A stretch of DNA of 64,000 bases from positions 22,617 to 86,616 of the forward strand of contig JBBQNJ010000005.1 in NCBI GenBank assembly GCA_038329845.1, written 5' to 3'. Source of the stretch: JBBQNJ01 sp038329845 (GTDB taxonomy: Bacteria; Planctomycetota; Phycisphaerae; Tepidisphaerales; Tepidisphaeraceae). Position numbers and translations under genes: made by a program. Shown here piece by piece: positions 34,186 to 42,454 of the stretch (the stretch's first letter is position 1; each line of letters begins with the position of its first letter). The notes beneath the pieces are model-generated. The model was not told the origin of the DNA and did no database searches. It saw nothing but the letters and a program-made list of their open reading frames with translations.

Positions 34186-35877
34186 ATGAGCTGGACGCTG
34201 TTCAAATACATCTTCCGCGATCTGCTGCGAATATTTCTGGTCACGTCGGGGGCGCTGGCCGGGATTATGAGCTTTGGTGGGTTGCTGCGCCCGCTGACCA
34301 AGCATGGGCTGGATGCGGCGCAGGTCGGGGCCATGCTCAGCTATCTCACGCCGGCGATGACGGCGTATTCCTATCCCGTCGCGGCCTTGTTCGCCACCAC
34401 GGTGGTCTATGGACGGCTCTCGGCCGACAACGAGATGACCGCCTGCCGGGCCGCGGGGATCAGCCACCTGGCGATCGCGCTGCCGGCGTTCGTGCTGGGG
34501 CTGCTGGTGGCGCTGGTGAGCTTGATCTTTCTGTGTTTCGTGGTGCCCACTTTTACGCTCAAGGTCGAGCGGGTGATTTACGCGAATATCGCCCAGCTCG
34601 TGGCCAACCAGATTCAGCGGACGCACCAGATCGGAATGCCCGGTAGCTCGTTCACGATCTACGCCCAGGAAGCGCATGTGCTTTCATCGCCGGAAGGGTC
34701 CGGCGCCCAGATCGTGGAGTTGATCGGACCGATGATCGTGATGGACGACAAGGGGAAGGTGCAGCCAGGGCTGCGGATTCCCAAGTCGTTTTACATGGCC
34801 CGCAGCGCCACGGCGTATTTCCGCGAGTTGGAGGGTGGCGACCGCTTCGAGCTGATGGTGCGGCTGGAAGGGGGGCTGCAATTCGCACGCAAGCCCGAAG
34901 GTCAGATTCGCGGCGGGATCCAGACGACGCAGTTCGGGCCGATCGTGCTTCCTTCGCCGATCAAGGAGAACACCAAGTTCATGGACATCCGGCGACTTAA
35001 GGAGCTGTACCGCGACCGCGACAAGAGCCGACGGATTCGTAATGCCCTGGATGAGTTCAGCCAGAAGGAGCAGGAGCAGCTTTATCTTCAGCAGATCGCC
35101 GAGGCGCTGGCGACGCCGGGGGGGCGATTCGTCGCGCGGTCGGAAGACGGGACCGATTACATGATCAGCGCGGCCGCGGGAAGCGTTCAACGGGTTCCCG
35201 GGGCGTTGATCGTGGGGGCGGCGGGCGGTCGGTCGGGGGATGTGGACGCGGTGAAGGGGGTGGGATTTCGCGTGAGTCGGGCGGGGTCGATGATCCTGGA
35301 TGCCGAGTCGGCCGAGGCGAAGGTGAAGGCGGTTCCCGACGCCGAGGCGGGCGTGGTGGTGGTGTCGGTCGAGCTGCGCGATGCGGTGCTAAGAACCGAC
35401 GACCTGCCGACGCCGCGGGCCAGCTATCTGCGCAGCTTCGTCGTGCCGATGCCCGATTCGCTGCGGGCCGTCGAGTTCACCAGCGCCGAGCAGGCTCTGC
35501 AAAGCGCTGATCTCTCCGGTGCCAATCGCCAGCGGTTGGTGAAGGAGATGATCGGCTTGGAGAACGGCCTGATCGCCGAGATGAACGCCCGGGCGAGCTT
35601 TTCGGTCAGTTGCTTTCTACTGGTGCTGGTCGGTTGCGCCCTGGGGATGATGTTTCGCAGCGGCAATTTCCTCACCGCCTTCGCCATCAGTTTCGTGCCG
35701 GCGCTGCTGAGCATTACGTTGATCGTTTCCGGCCAGCACACGGCGGAAAACGTGCCGTGGAACATTACCGATTCAAGCCAGAGCAAGCTGGACCTGGGGC
35801 TGGCGGTCATGTGGTCGGCCAACGTAATAAACGGTTTGCTGGCGGCGGTGATGCTGGGGCGATTGCAGCGGAAGTGA
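34186..35877 (+). CDS. LptF/LptG-family (YjgP/YjgQ) permease, long form
   Basis: A 563-residue inner-membrane protein. It begins with TLFKYIFRDLLRIFLVTSGAL (the conserved basic start and first membrane helix), has three N-terminal helices up to about residue 135, a long periplasmic beta-jellyroll-type part (about 140-470), and three C-terminal helices (SVSCFLLVLVGCALGMMF ...). LptF and LptG form the permease that pulls LPS from the inner membrane and passes it to LptA/C. This copy is about 200 residues longer than E. coli LptF (366), with extra material in the periplasmic part. The next gene, 10 bases on, is the partner permease. Confidence 0.88.
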   Translation: MSWTLFKYIFRDLLRIFLVTSGALAGIMSFGGLLRPLTKHGLDAAQVGAMLSYLTPAMTAYSYPVAALFATTVVYGRLSADNEMTACRAAGISHLAIALPAFVLGLLVALVSLIFLCFVVPTFTLKVERVIYANIAQLVANQIQRTHQIGMPGSSFTIYAQEAHVLSSPEGSGAQIVELIGPMIVMDDKGKVQPGLRIPKSFYMARSATAYFRELEGGDRFELMVRLEGGLQFARKPEGQIRGGIQTTQFGPIVLPSPIKENTKFMDIRRLKELYRDRDKSRRIRNALDEFSQKEQEQLYLQQIAEALATPGGRFVARSEDGTDYMISAAAGSVQRVPGALIVGAAGGRSGDVDAVKGVGFRVSRAGSMILDAESAEAKVKAVPDAEAGVVVVSVELRDAVLRTDDLPTPRASYLRSFVVPMPDSLRAVEFTSAEQALQSADLSGANRQRLVKEMIGLENGLIAEMNARASFSVSCFLLVLVGCALGMMFRSGNFLTAFAISFVPALLSITLIVSGQHTAENVPWNITDSSQSKLDLGLAVMWSANVINGLLAAVMLGRLQRK

Positions 35878-35887
35878 TGATCGGACC

Positions 35888-37027
35888 ATGCGGATTCTCG
35901 ACCGATACGTGATCTGGACCTTCGTCAAGAACTACCTGATCAGCTTCATGGTGCTGGTCGGGATGTACGTCGTGCTGGACATGCTGTTCAACTTCGACGA
36001 GCTGGTCGATGTGAAGGGAACGGCCTCGGGCCCGGCGGTGCTGGATGTGCTGCGGATGCTTCGGGGCATCGGCGACTATTACTTTTACCAGACGTTCTTT
36101 TTCTTCGTGCATCTTTCCGGCGTGATCCCGATCGTCGCCGCGGCGTTCACCTTCATCCGCCTCAGTCGCTTCAATGAGCTGACCGCGTTCCTCGCCGCGG
36201 GGGTGCCGCTGCTGCGGATCGCGCTGCCGGTGATCGTGGCGGCGGTGATCCTCAACGGTCTGCTGCTGGTGGACCAGGAGGTGGTGATCCCGCAAATCAG
36301 CGACCACCTGATCCGCAGGCGCGACCAGATGCATATCAGTCAGGCGGTGAACTTTCCGATCCTCGGACTTCAAGACGGGGATGGGAACCTGCTGGTGGCG
36401 GCCCGCTACACGGTGCCCACGAGCCTGACCCCGGCGCGGATGGAATACATCAGTGTGATCTTCCGCGATGACAATTACGACGCGGTGGCGCAGGCGTACG
36501 CCGATTCGGCGGTGTGGGATGCGCGGCTGCGCGGTTGGCGCATGGAAGGAGGGTTGCTGGAGACGGGGTTAAGCCCCGACAGCCCGCCGACACCGCCCAA
36601 ACCGTACCCGGTTTACCAGAGCAACATCACGCCCACCGAAGTGGCGCTGTACAAGCGGGGCGATTTTGTCGAGTTGCTATCGACCGAGCAGATCAACCAG
36701 TTGCTCAGTCGTCCCAAGAGCTACGGCGCGCTGGACCTGCTTCGGGTGAAGCATTTCCGGTTCACCCAGCCGCTGATCAACATCACCATGCTGCTGCTGG
36801 CGATCCCGTTCGTGCTGACGCGCGATCCAACCCGATTGAAGACGACGCTGCTGGTCTGCGCGGCGCTGGTGGGGGGCGTGATGGCGTCGGTGTTCGTCTG
36901 CCAGCAACTCGCCGGGCATCCGCCGCAAGGGGCGCTGGGCGAGAGCTGGCCGGCGCTGATGGCCTGGGCGCCGGTGATCCTGTTCGGCCCGGTGGCGGTG
37001 GTGCTGCTGGAGCGGATGAAAACTTGA
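35888..37027 (+). CDS. LptF/LptG-family (YjgP/YjgQ) permease, second subunit
   Basis: A 379-residue inner-membrane protein of normal LptF/G length. It opens with RILDRYVIWTFVKNYLISFMVL (conserved first helix) and has the typical FIRLSRFNELTAFLAAGV coupling helix that contacts LptB, a periplasmic domain (about 125-280), and C-terminal helices with LLLAIPFVLTRD. It pairs with the long permease upstream; both are needed for LPS transport. LptB and LptC are not in the window, though an ABC ATPase is encoded divergently (its subfamily is LolD/MacB rather than LptB). Confidence 0.9.
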   Translation: MRILDRYVIWTFVKNYLISFMVLVGMYVVLDMLFNFDELVDVKGTASGPAVLDVLRMLRGIGDYYFYQTFFFFVHLSGVIPIVAAAFTFIRLSRFNELTAFLAAGVPLLRIALPVIVAAVILNGLLLVDQEVVIPQISDHLIRRRDQMHISQAVNFPILGLQDGDGNLLVAARYTVPTSLTPARMEYISVIFRDDNYDAVAQAYADSAVWDARLRGWRMEGGLLETGLSPDSPPTPPKPYPVYQSNITPTEVALYKRGDFVELLSTEQINQLLSRPKSYGALDLLRVKHFRFTQPLINITMLLLAIPFVLTRDPTRLKTTLLVCAALVGGVMASVFVCQQLAGHPPQGALGESWPALMAWAPVILFGPVAVVLLERMKT

Positions 37028-37031
37028 GCCG

Positions 37032-37586
37032 ATGACATCGTTGGGGATGCTTGTTGGAATGGTCATGGATCGACTCGTGGTATACGCCCTGATCGCCGCC
37101 GTGGGGCTGGTAATCCTGGTGCTGCTGGCGCGCTGGCTGGGCGGGGCGGAAAAGCTGCCGTACCAGGGGCGATCGGCGCTGCTCAGCGCCTCGGAGCGCG
37201 AGTTTTTTCGGGCGCTGGTCAAGGCCGTCAATGGGCGGTGGCTGATTTTCGCCAAGGTGCGGATCGCCGATGTGTTGATGGTCCCGCGGGGAACGCCCAA
37301 GTGGCTGAGCTGGCATTCGCGGATCGCGCAAAAGCACGCGGATTTCGTTCTGTGCGATCTAGTCACGACTCGACCGCTGATAATCATCGAACTGGACGAC
37401 CCCACGCACGATCGGCCGGACCGCCAGGCACGCGATCAATTCGTCGATCAAGCCTATCGCCACGCAGGGGTGCCGATCCTGCACGCCAAGACCGCCCGAG
37501 CCTATTCCGTGTCGTCGCTGGCGCAGCAACTCACCGCCGCACGGGCTTCGGTTGGACAGCCACCTGCGTTGCCGGTGCCTGGGTAA
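37032..37586 (+). CDS. DUF2726-type membrane-anchored protein
   Basis: A 184-residue protein with one N-terminal membrane helix (VVYALIAAVGLVILVLLARWL). The domain after it begins with LLSASEREFFRALVKAV and holds FAKVRIADVL, KHADFVLCD, IIIELDD and AGVPILHAK. This is the layout of DUF2726, a nuclease-like fold related to restriction endonucleases, with a possible D...E-x-D core (DFVLCD, ELDD). Whether it cuts nucleic acid is unknown. It starts five bases after the second permease stop, so it is in the same operon. Confidence 0.8.
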   Translation: MTSLGMLVGMVMDRLVVYALIAAVGLVILVLLARWLGGAEKLPYQGRSALLSASEREFFRALVKAVNGRWLIFAKVRIADVLMVPRGTPKWLSWHSRIAQKHADFVLCDLVTTRPLIIIELDDPTHDRPDRQARDQFVDQAYRHAGVPILHAKTARAYSVSSLAQQLTAARASVGQPPALPVPG

Positions 37587-38025
37587 ATCGGTGGTTTTCG
37601 ATCGAACCTGTCGCGCAATGGGTGGGGATGAGCCAACTGCTGGCACGCAGAGGCAGGTGAGATGCCTGCACCCCCAATGGGAACGGGTGTAGTGCCTGTT
37701 CTTGGCAAGCTTGGTTCATTCAAGAAAGAACCAGAGTACGAATGCCACGGATAAAGTGCCGCCGGTGTCCTCACCGGCGGGGAGGTGGGAATTATACCGC
37801 TCGCGGCCTTCAGTGAGACATCCGCAACGGCTCGGAACCTGCGGAATATCCCGGTTTTCCACAAGCGGATTGTGTCACTAGAGCCCGCGAGCGGTATACC
37901 GCCGGCGAGGACACCGGCGGCACAATGGCGATTGAACCGCCAAGGGATTGAGCTAGACCCATGGAACTGTGCTGGACGAAGTTCAGGATGTCCCCATTCG
38001 TGGGTCGCTCGGGTATCCTCGATGC
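37587..38025. repeat. Gene-free stretch with a 164-bp palindrome and dispersed repeats
   Basis: No gene is supportable here. A large inverted repeat spans 37758-37921, with two paired blocks in mirror order: GCCGCCGGTGTCCTC (37758) with its complement at 37907, and ATACCGCTCGCGG (37794) with its complement at 37885. Inside are GAGACATCCGC and GCGGAATATCCC, pieces of the GACATCC family. Right after it, 37911-37960 matches the complement of 63851-63901. A GCAGGTGAGATGCCTGC hairpin lies near 37650. Confidence 0.8.
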
Positions 38026-38832
38026 GTGCGATGGATCATCGGGGATGTGCATGGGATGTGCGAGGCGCTTCGCGGGCTGCTCGAGGCGGTGCGGCGGCGC
38101 GATTCGGCGGCGCAGTACCTGTTCGTCGGGGATTATGTCAATCGCGGGCCGGATTCGGCCGGGGTGATCGAGTTGTTACTGTCGCTACCTGGCGGGTCGG
38201 CGCGGTTCTGCCGGGGGAACCACGATGATATTTTTGACCTGGTGCTCAGCGGCGGATGCTTCGCCGAAGCCGCCGCCCGGGCCGATCCGGTCGCGGCATT
38301 TCTCTGGTTCATGCAACACGGCCTCGAGGAGACGTTCCTGAGCTACGGGGTGGACGGCGAGGAGCTGGAGCGACTGTGCCGCGAGCCGTCGGGGTCGGGG
38401 ATCGCGGCGCTGGCGATGTACGTCCCGCTGAGCCATCGCCAGTTCGTCCACTCGCTGGCACCGGTGCTGGAAGAGCCTGATCTGTTTGTCTGTCATGGGC
38501 GCTGGCTCGGGGGCGATCCAGATCATCTGCTGGCACCGTCGCTGCCGCGTTCGGCGGCGGTTCGCCACCGGGCGTTGTGGGAGCGGTTCAGCGACGAGGA
38601 AATTCTCGCCGAAAAATCATGGCGCCGGACCGGCTATTTCGGGCATACGCCGGTGGACACCTACTCGACAGTTCGTCGCCGCACCGGTTCGGCCGAATGG
38701 TGCCCGCTTCGCGGCCCGGCGATCGTGCTAGTGGACACGGCCTGCGCCCTGTCCAGCATGGGCCGGCTCACCGCCTGCTGCGCCGAGTCGGGGGAGGCGA
38801 TCCAGGTCAATCGCGTCGGGGAAACGCTGTGA
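38026..38832 (+). CDS. Metallophosphatase, PrpE/diadenosine tetraphosphatase-like
   Basis: A 268-residue calcineurin-like phosphatase with its full set of metal ligands: IIGDVHG at the N terminus, FVGDYVNRGPDS, FCRGNHDD, and later FVCHGRWLG and YFGHTPVDT. This is the PPP-like bacterial branch that includes protein phosphatases and ApaH-type nucleotide hydrolases. It is cytoplasmic. I choose the GTG at 38026 because the conserved part starts there (RWIIGDVHG); another GTG at 37969 gives a 19-residue extension made from repeat DNA. No ribosome site is obvious. It stands alone between two repeat-rich gaps. Confidence 0.85.
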   Translation: MRWIIGDVHGMCEALRGLLEAVRRRDSAAQYLFVGDYVNRGPDSAGVIELLLSLPGGSARFCRGNHDDIFDLVLSGGCFAEAAARADPVAAFLWFMQHGLEETFLSYGVDGEELERLCREPSGSGIAALAMYVPLSHRQFVHSLAPVLEEPDLFVCHGRWLGGDPDHLLAPSLPRSAAVRHRALWERFSDEEILAEKSWRRTGYFGHTPVDTYSTVRRRTGSAEWCPLRGPAIVLVDTACALSSMGRLTACCAESGEAIQVNRVGETL

Positions 38833-39110
38833 TGGGCAGCGGGGATGTGGGAAATCCGCCTCGGTGCGACGGGGACATCCAGAATATCCCTTGGTGCCGT
38901 TGCGTGTCTTGTGGTGCAGGCTTCCAGCCTGCTGGGATCAAGAGGCAGGTGAGATGCCTGCACCACAATGGGACTTTAGCGGGCGCACGGAACGCACCAG
39001 ATTATGGTGCAGGCTTCCAGCGCGCGGGCCTCCAGAGGCAGGCAAGCTTCCAGTCGCGTTGGGAGTGAAGAACGGGAAGGGCGCAAATGCCTGGTCGGGG
39101 GGGATTGTGG
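38833..39110. repeat. Gene-free stretch with dispersed palindromes
   Basis: Contains one GGGACATCCAGAATATCCC (38872-38890), a GTGCAGGCTTCCAGCCTGC palindrome near 38912, its partner GCAGGTGAGATGCCTGCACC near 38945, and a third variant (GTGCAGGCTTCCAGCGCGC) near 39006. These are the same families found at 2319-2490 and 51070-51260. No gene. Confidence 0.75.
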
Positions 39111-39153
39111 CAACAAAAGACCCCGGCGAGTTGTCTCGCCGGGGTCGGGTTTT
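39111..39153 (-). terminator. Bidirectional terminator after the surface-protein gene
   Basis: A perfect 12-bp stem, GACCCCGGCGAG / CTCGCCGGGGTC with a TTGT loop (39119-39146). The minus-strand side continues TTTTGTTG and the plus-strand side GGGTTTT. It lies 32 bases past the stop of the PEP-CTERM-like gene. Confidence 0.88.
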
Positions 39154-39177
39154 CAGAGCGGACCCATTGCCTGTCGA

Positions 39178-40263
39178 TCAGGCATGACGACGACGGAGCT
39201 TGCCGGCCACGAGGCTCAGCAGGCCCAGGCCGCCCCACACGCCCGCGGGCAGCGGGATGGTGGGATTGGGGTCGCCGCCGCCGCCGCCGGGGATGGTCAG
39301 CTTGACGCTGGCCCAGTTGGACCACTGCGGCAAGGCATCGGTGGGGGTCTCATGCACCCGCAGGCGCACGTTGTGGTCGCCCGGGCCCCAGCCCAGCGGG
39401 ACGGTAAAGTCAACGAGGGCACCGGTCAGCTCGGCAGTGCCGTCGTTGTTGGCGTCCCATTCGTACATGTCCAGCGGATCGTTCTCGGCATCGTAGGAAG
39501 CCGTCCCGTCCAACTTGACCAGGTCGCCGGGGTTAATCGTGGTGGGATTCGCTTGCGGAACCGCCACGGGCAGAGCATTGATGCCCAGGGCCTGCGAACT
39601 GATCTCATCCACAAACAGAGCGCCATTGTGAGCACCTTGGCCGCAGTCCGCGGCCAGGATGGTCAGTTTCAGGTCGTGACCCGTCACCTTCGATGTATCA
39701 AGCTGGGCCTGCTGCCAGTCGGTGTACTTATACTGGCCCTGAGTTTTCAGCAACGCCGGCGGAAGATTATCCGACGCATAGAAGGTGTTCAGCAGATTCT
39801 GCCCGGTGGTCAGGTCGTCCAACCGAATGATGAAGTGGGGCTCTTCCTTATGAGGGTGACCCGGTTCCTGCAGCACCGCGTTCCACGCGAAATACAGATA
39901 CGAAGCCGACCAGTTCTTGGCCGTCTGCTCGATCTGCGAGAAGTGGAAGCTTCCACCGTCATTGCTGTTGATCCGGGCGGCATAGTTGCCGCTGTAGACC
40001 TGCGGAATGTTCGCCGCGCCAAGGACTGCAATATTACCCGGCGTTACGATGGCGGACTGGTAAGGTGCGTTGCCAAACGTGTAATCCGCCGGATAATTCG
40101 GCCCACTGGGATCGGGCTTTTGATACCCATACCACAGACCGCCTTTTTCGGTCCAACCGTTGAAGTTTCCCGTTTCGAAGTCGCCGTTGCCGAACACATC
40201 GGCGAACGCCGGGGCACCGGCCAGGGTGGCGGCGGCGCAAAAGGCCAAAAGCTTGTTTCTCAT
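39178..40263 (-). CDS. Surface protein with PKD-like domain and VPLPA/PEP-CTERM-type tail
   Basis: A 361-residue exported protein. It has a signal peptide (LLAFCAAATLAGAPAFA) and a concanavalin-like N-terminal domain (FGNGDFETGNFNGWTEKG). A PKD/immunoglobulin-like domain follows (NPTTINPGDLVKLDGTASYD ... DMYEWDANNDG), and the sorting tail reads IPLPAGVWGGLGLL, then basic LRRRHA. The tail matches the PEP-CTERM/VPLPA class: a Pro-rich motif, a membrane segment and basic end, recognised and cut by an exosortase so that the protein goes to the surface or matrix. No exosortase is in the window. AGAGG lies eight bases before the ATG; a strong terminator follows. Confidence 0.85.
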   Translation of the reverse strand: MRNKLLAFCAAATLAGAPAFADVFGNGDFETGNFNGWTEKGGLWYGYQKPDPSGPNYPADYTFGNAPYQSAIVTPGNIAVLGAANIPQVYSGNYAARINSNDGGSFHFSQIEQTAKNWSASYLYFAWNAVLQEPGHPHKEEPHFIIRLDDLTTGQNLLNTFYASDNLPPALLKTQGQYKYTDWQQAQLDTSKVTGHDLKLTILAADCGQGAHNGALFVDEISSQALGINALPVAVPQANPTTINPGDLVKLDGTASYDAENDPLDMYEWDANNDGTAELTGALVDFTVPLGWGPGDHNVRLRVHETPTDALPQWSNWASVKLTIPGGGGGDPNPTIPLPAGVWGGLGLLSLVAGKLRRRHA

Positions 40264-40718
40264 ACCGAATACCTCTGGGATCGAGGCGCGTAATCACCCA
40301 ACGAGGGCGCACTACCCACGATCCGTGTAAAAAAACCAAAAAACCAAAACAACACGCGAAATGCAGGCCGAGCCTTACCCAAGGCTCAGGCCGAAAAACT
40401 TCCCATCCTCCTTTCACGGCCATTCGCGGCCGATTGATCTGACGCGCCTGCCGCTTTCATCGCGACCCGATCGCGTCACCCACATCCAACCGGCACAACC
40501 GAACTTACTCTCGGCCGGTCGGAGGTCATCGCCAGCGGCGACTTCCATTCAATATTCTACCCCGCCAATTGCCAGTCGGCAAGATAAATTCCGATAAAAT
40601 GTGCGAACCCCATCTGCCGGGTCCGGAATTCTCGGACCGGGGGTTTGGGCCATCTGTACATTGCGACCTCATTCCCTATCATTTTCTCGCTCGTTGGGTT
40701 TTTTTCAAGGCGGCTTCC
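40264..40718. other. Gene-free stretch between divergent genes
   Basis: About 455 bases between the divergently transcribed surface-protein gene and leuD, so both promoters must be here. It contains an A-rich tract (AAAAAAACCAAAAAACC near 40328) just upstream of the surface-protein gene and a T-run (GTTTTTTTC) 15 bases before leuD. No further gene, RNA or repeat is apparent; I see no leucine-type attenuator. Confidence 0.5.
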
Positions 40719-41279
40719 ATGCAATCGATCATCACCGGCAAGGCGTATGTTCTGGGCGACAACATTGACACCGACCAGATCATTCCGGCCCAGTATTTGT
40801 CGTTCAACCCCAGCATCCCCGAGGAGCGCAAATTCTTCGGGATGTACGCCATGAGCAGCGTGCCCGAAGGCCAGCGCGGGCTGCCCGGCGGGGAGGTGCG
40901 GTTCGTGCGCGAGCATGAGTTCAAGAGCGACTTCTCGATTGTCATCGGCGGGAAGAACTTCGGCTGCGGCTCGAGCCGTGAACACGCCCCGCTGGCGTTG
41001 GCCGAGGCGGGCGTGCAATGCGTCATCGCCGAGTTCTACGCACGGATTTTCTTTCGCAATAGCGTCAATGGCGGATACCTGGTTCCGCTGGAGTCGGTCG
41101 AACGGCTGGTCGAGCAGATCAAGACGGGCGATGAGCTGGAAGTGCATCTGGACGAGCAGTTCGTCTTGAACAAGACCAGCGGCCGCCGTCATTTGCTTCG
41201 CCCGCTGGGCGATGTGCTGCCGATCGTCGAAGCCGGCGGGGTCTTCACTTATGCGCGCGAATCGGGAATGCTGAAGTGA
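40719..41279 (+). CDS. leuD: 3-isopropylmalate dehydratase small subunit
   Basis: A 186-residue aconitase-like swivel domain: AYVLGDNIDTDQIIPAQYL at the N terminus, IVIGGKNFGCGSSREHAPLAL in the middle and YARIFFRNSVNGG after it, all family signatures. With LeuC it isomerises 2- to 3-isopropylmalate in leucine synthesis. leuC is not next to it, so the two subunits are encoded apart. The ATG at 40719 starts the conserved part, with AAGGCGG upstream. The neighbours are unrelated. Confidence 0.93.
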   Translation: MQSIITGKAYVLGDNIDTDQIIPAQYLSFNPSIPEERKFFGMYAMSSVPEGQRGLPGGEVRFVREHEFKSDFSIVIGGKNFGCGSSREHAPLALAEAGVQCVIAEFYARIFFRNSVNGGYLVPLESVERLVEQIKTGDELEVHLDEQFVLNKTSGRRHLLRPLGDVLPIVEAGGVFTYARESGMLK

Positions 41280-41388
41280 GAGGGATGAAGAGAGTTGAAC
41301 GCGAAGCGGCGAAGGCGCGAAGAAAGATCGAGTGAGGTGGCCGGGTGGGAGCGCCGATGAGGGTTTGGGGTGGTTTTCTTGGGGGCAA

Positions 41389-42378
41389 TCAAGCGATTTC
41401 CTGATCGCACGTCTTTCTCGCTCCGACGGCTCGGCGGGCGCGACCCCCATTCGTAGACAAGCCACACCCTCTCTTTCCTTCATCTTCGCGCCTTCTCGCC
41501 TCGCGTTTAATCTTTCCTGACCCCCCGAGCGACAGCGCCCGCAGCGCCTCGAGGTTCACTGCGTCCCAGTCTCGCCCATCCGGGTGTTTCTCCTTGGGCG
41601 TTTCCAGGATTTTCGGAATTGTTTTGAAGTACCGGTCCCGCAAAAATGGGCGAAAGCCCTCGGGTCCGATGGTGCCCAGCCCGATATGTTCGTGACGATC
41701 CACCCGGCTGCCCAACGGCCTTTTCGAATCGTTCAGATGCAGCACCCGGACCTGCGAAAGCCCGATCGTCGCGCCCAGCTCACGCCGAAACTTCGCGTAT
41801 CGCCGACCCCGGAAATCGTATCCGGCGGCGAACAGGTGCGCGGTGTCCAGACAGACCCCAAGACGCCCGGGATCGCCGCAACGCGACAGAATTTCGGCCA
41901 GATGTTCCAGCCGGTGCCCCAGGCATGTCCCCTGCCCGGCGGTGGATTCCAGACATGTCAGCACCGTCCCTTTCGCCTCGGGAACGGCGGCATGAACCTC
42001 GTCCAGCGCCCGCGCAACCCGCACCAGACCGGCCGATTCCCCCTGCCCCATGTGCGCCCCGGGATGCATCACCAAGTACGGGATCCCCAGAATCGCACAG
42101 CGCCGCACCTCCTCGATAAACAGCGCAATACTTTTTCGCCACATCTGCCGATCCGGCGACGCCAGGTTGATCAGGTAGCTGGCATGGCTGACCGTGTGCC
42201 GGAACTTCATCCGCCGGCAGTGCGTCTTCCAAAGTGCGACAGCCTCGTCCAGCAACGGCGGGCAACGCCACTGCTGCTGGTTCTTGGTGAACACCTGCAC
42301 CGTGTCGAACATCAGACGCTCGGCCTCGAGAACCGCATGATGCATGCCGCCGGCGATCGACAGATGAGATCCAAACAC
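41389..42378 (-). CDS. nfo: Endonuclease IV
   Basis: A 329-residue AP endonuclease. Its zinc-binding strands are all there: GSHLSIAGG, HASYLINLAS, LVMHPGAHMGQGE, CLESTAGQG, CLDTAHLFAAGYDF, HLNDSKRPLGSRVDRHEHIGLGTIG and ILETPKEK. It cuts DNA at abasic sites using three zinc ions. The family part ends near residue 285; the last ~40 residues (KREARRREDEGKRGCG ...) come from a dispersed GCGAAGGCGCGAAG-type repeat that was read into. I prefer the GTG at 42378 (AAAGGA nine bases upstream); the ATG at 42396 would add six residues. Confidence 0.93.
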   Translation of the reverse strand: MFGSHLSIAGGMHHAVLEAERLMFDTVQVFTKNQQQWRCPPLLDEAVALWKTHCRRMKFRHTVSHASYLINLASPDRQMWRKSIALFIEEVRRCAILGIPYLVMHPGAHMGQGESAGLVRVARALDEVHAAVPEAKGTVLTCLESTAGQGTCLGHRLEHLAEILSRCGDPGRLGVCLDTAHLFAAGYDFRGRRYAKFRRELGATIGLSQVRVLHLNDSKRPLGSRVDRHEHIGLGTIGPEGFRPFLRDRYFKTIPKILETPKEKHPDGRDWDAVNLEALRALSLGGSGKIKREARRREDEGKRGCGLSTNGGRARRAVGARKTCDQEIA

Positions 42379-42454
42379 GATCCACGATCCTTTCATCCCG
42401 CCGGCGAACGGCTGTCACCGAGTCCCCATCTTCGCGGCAGGCCGCGAACCCCAT

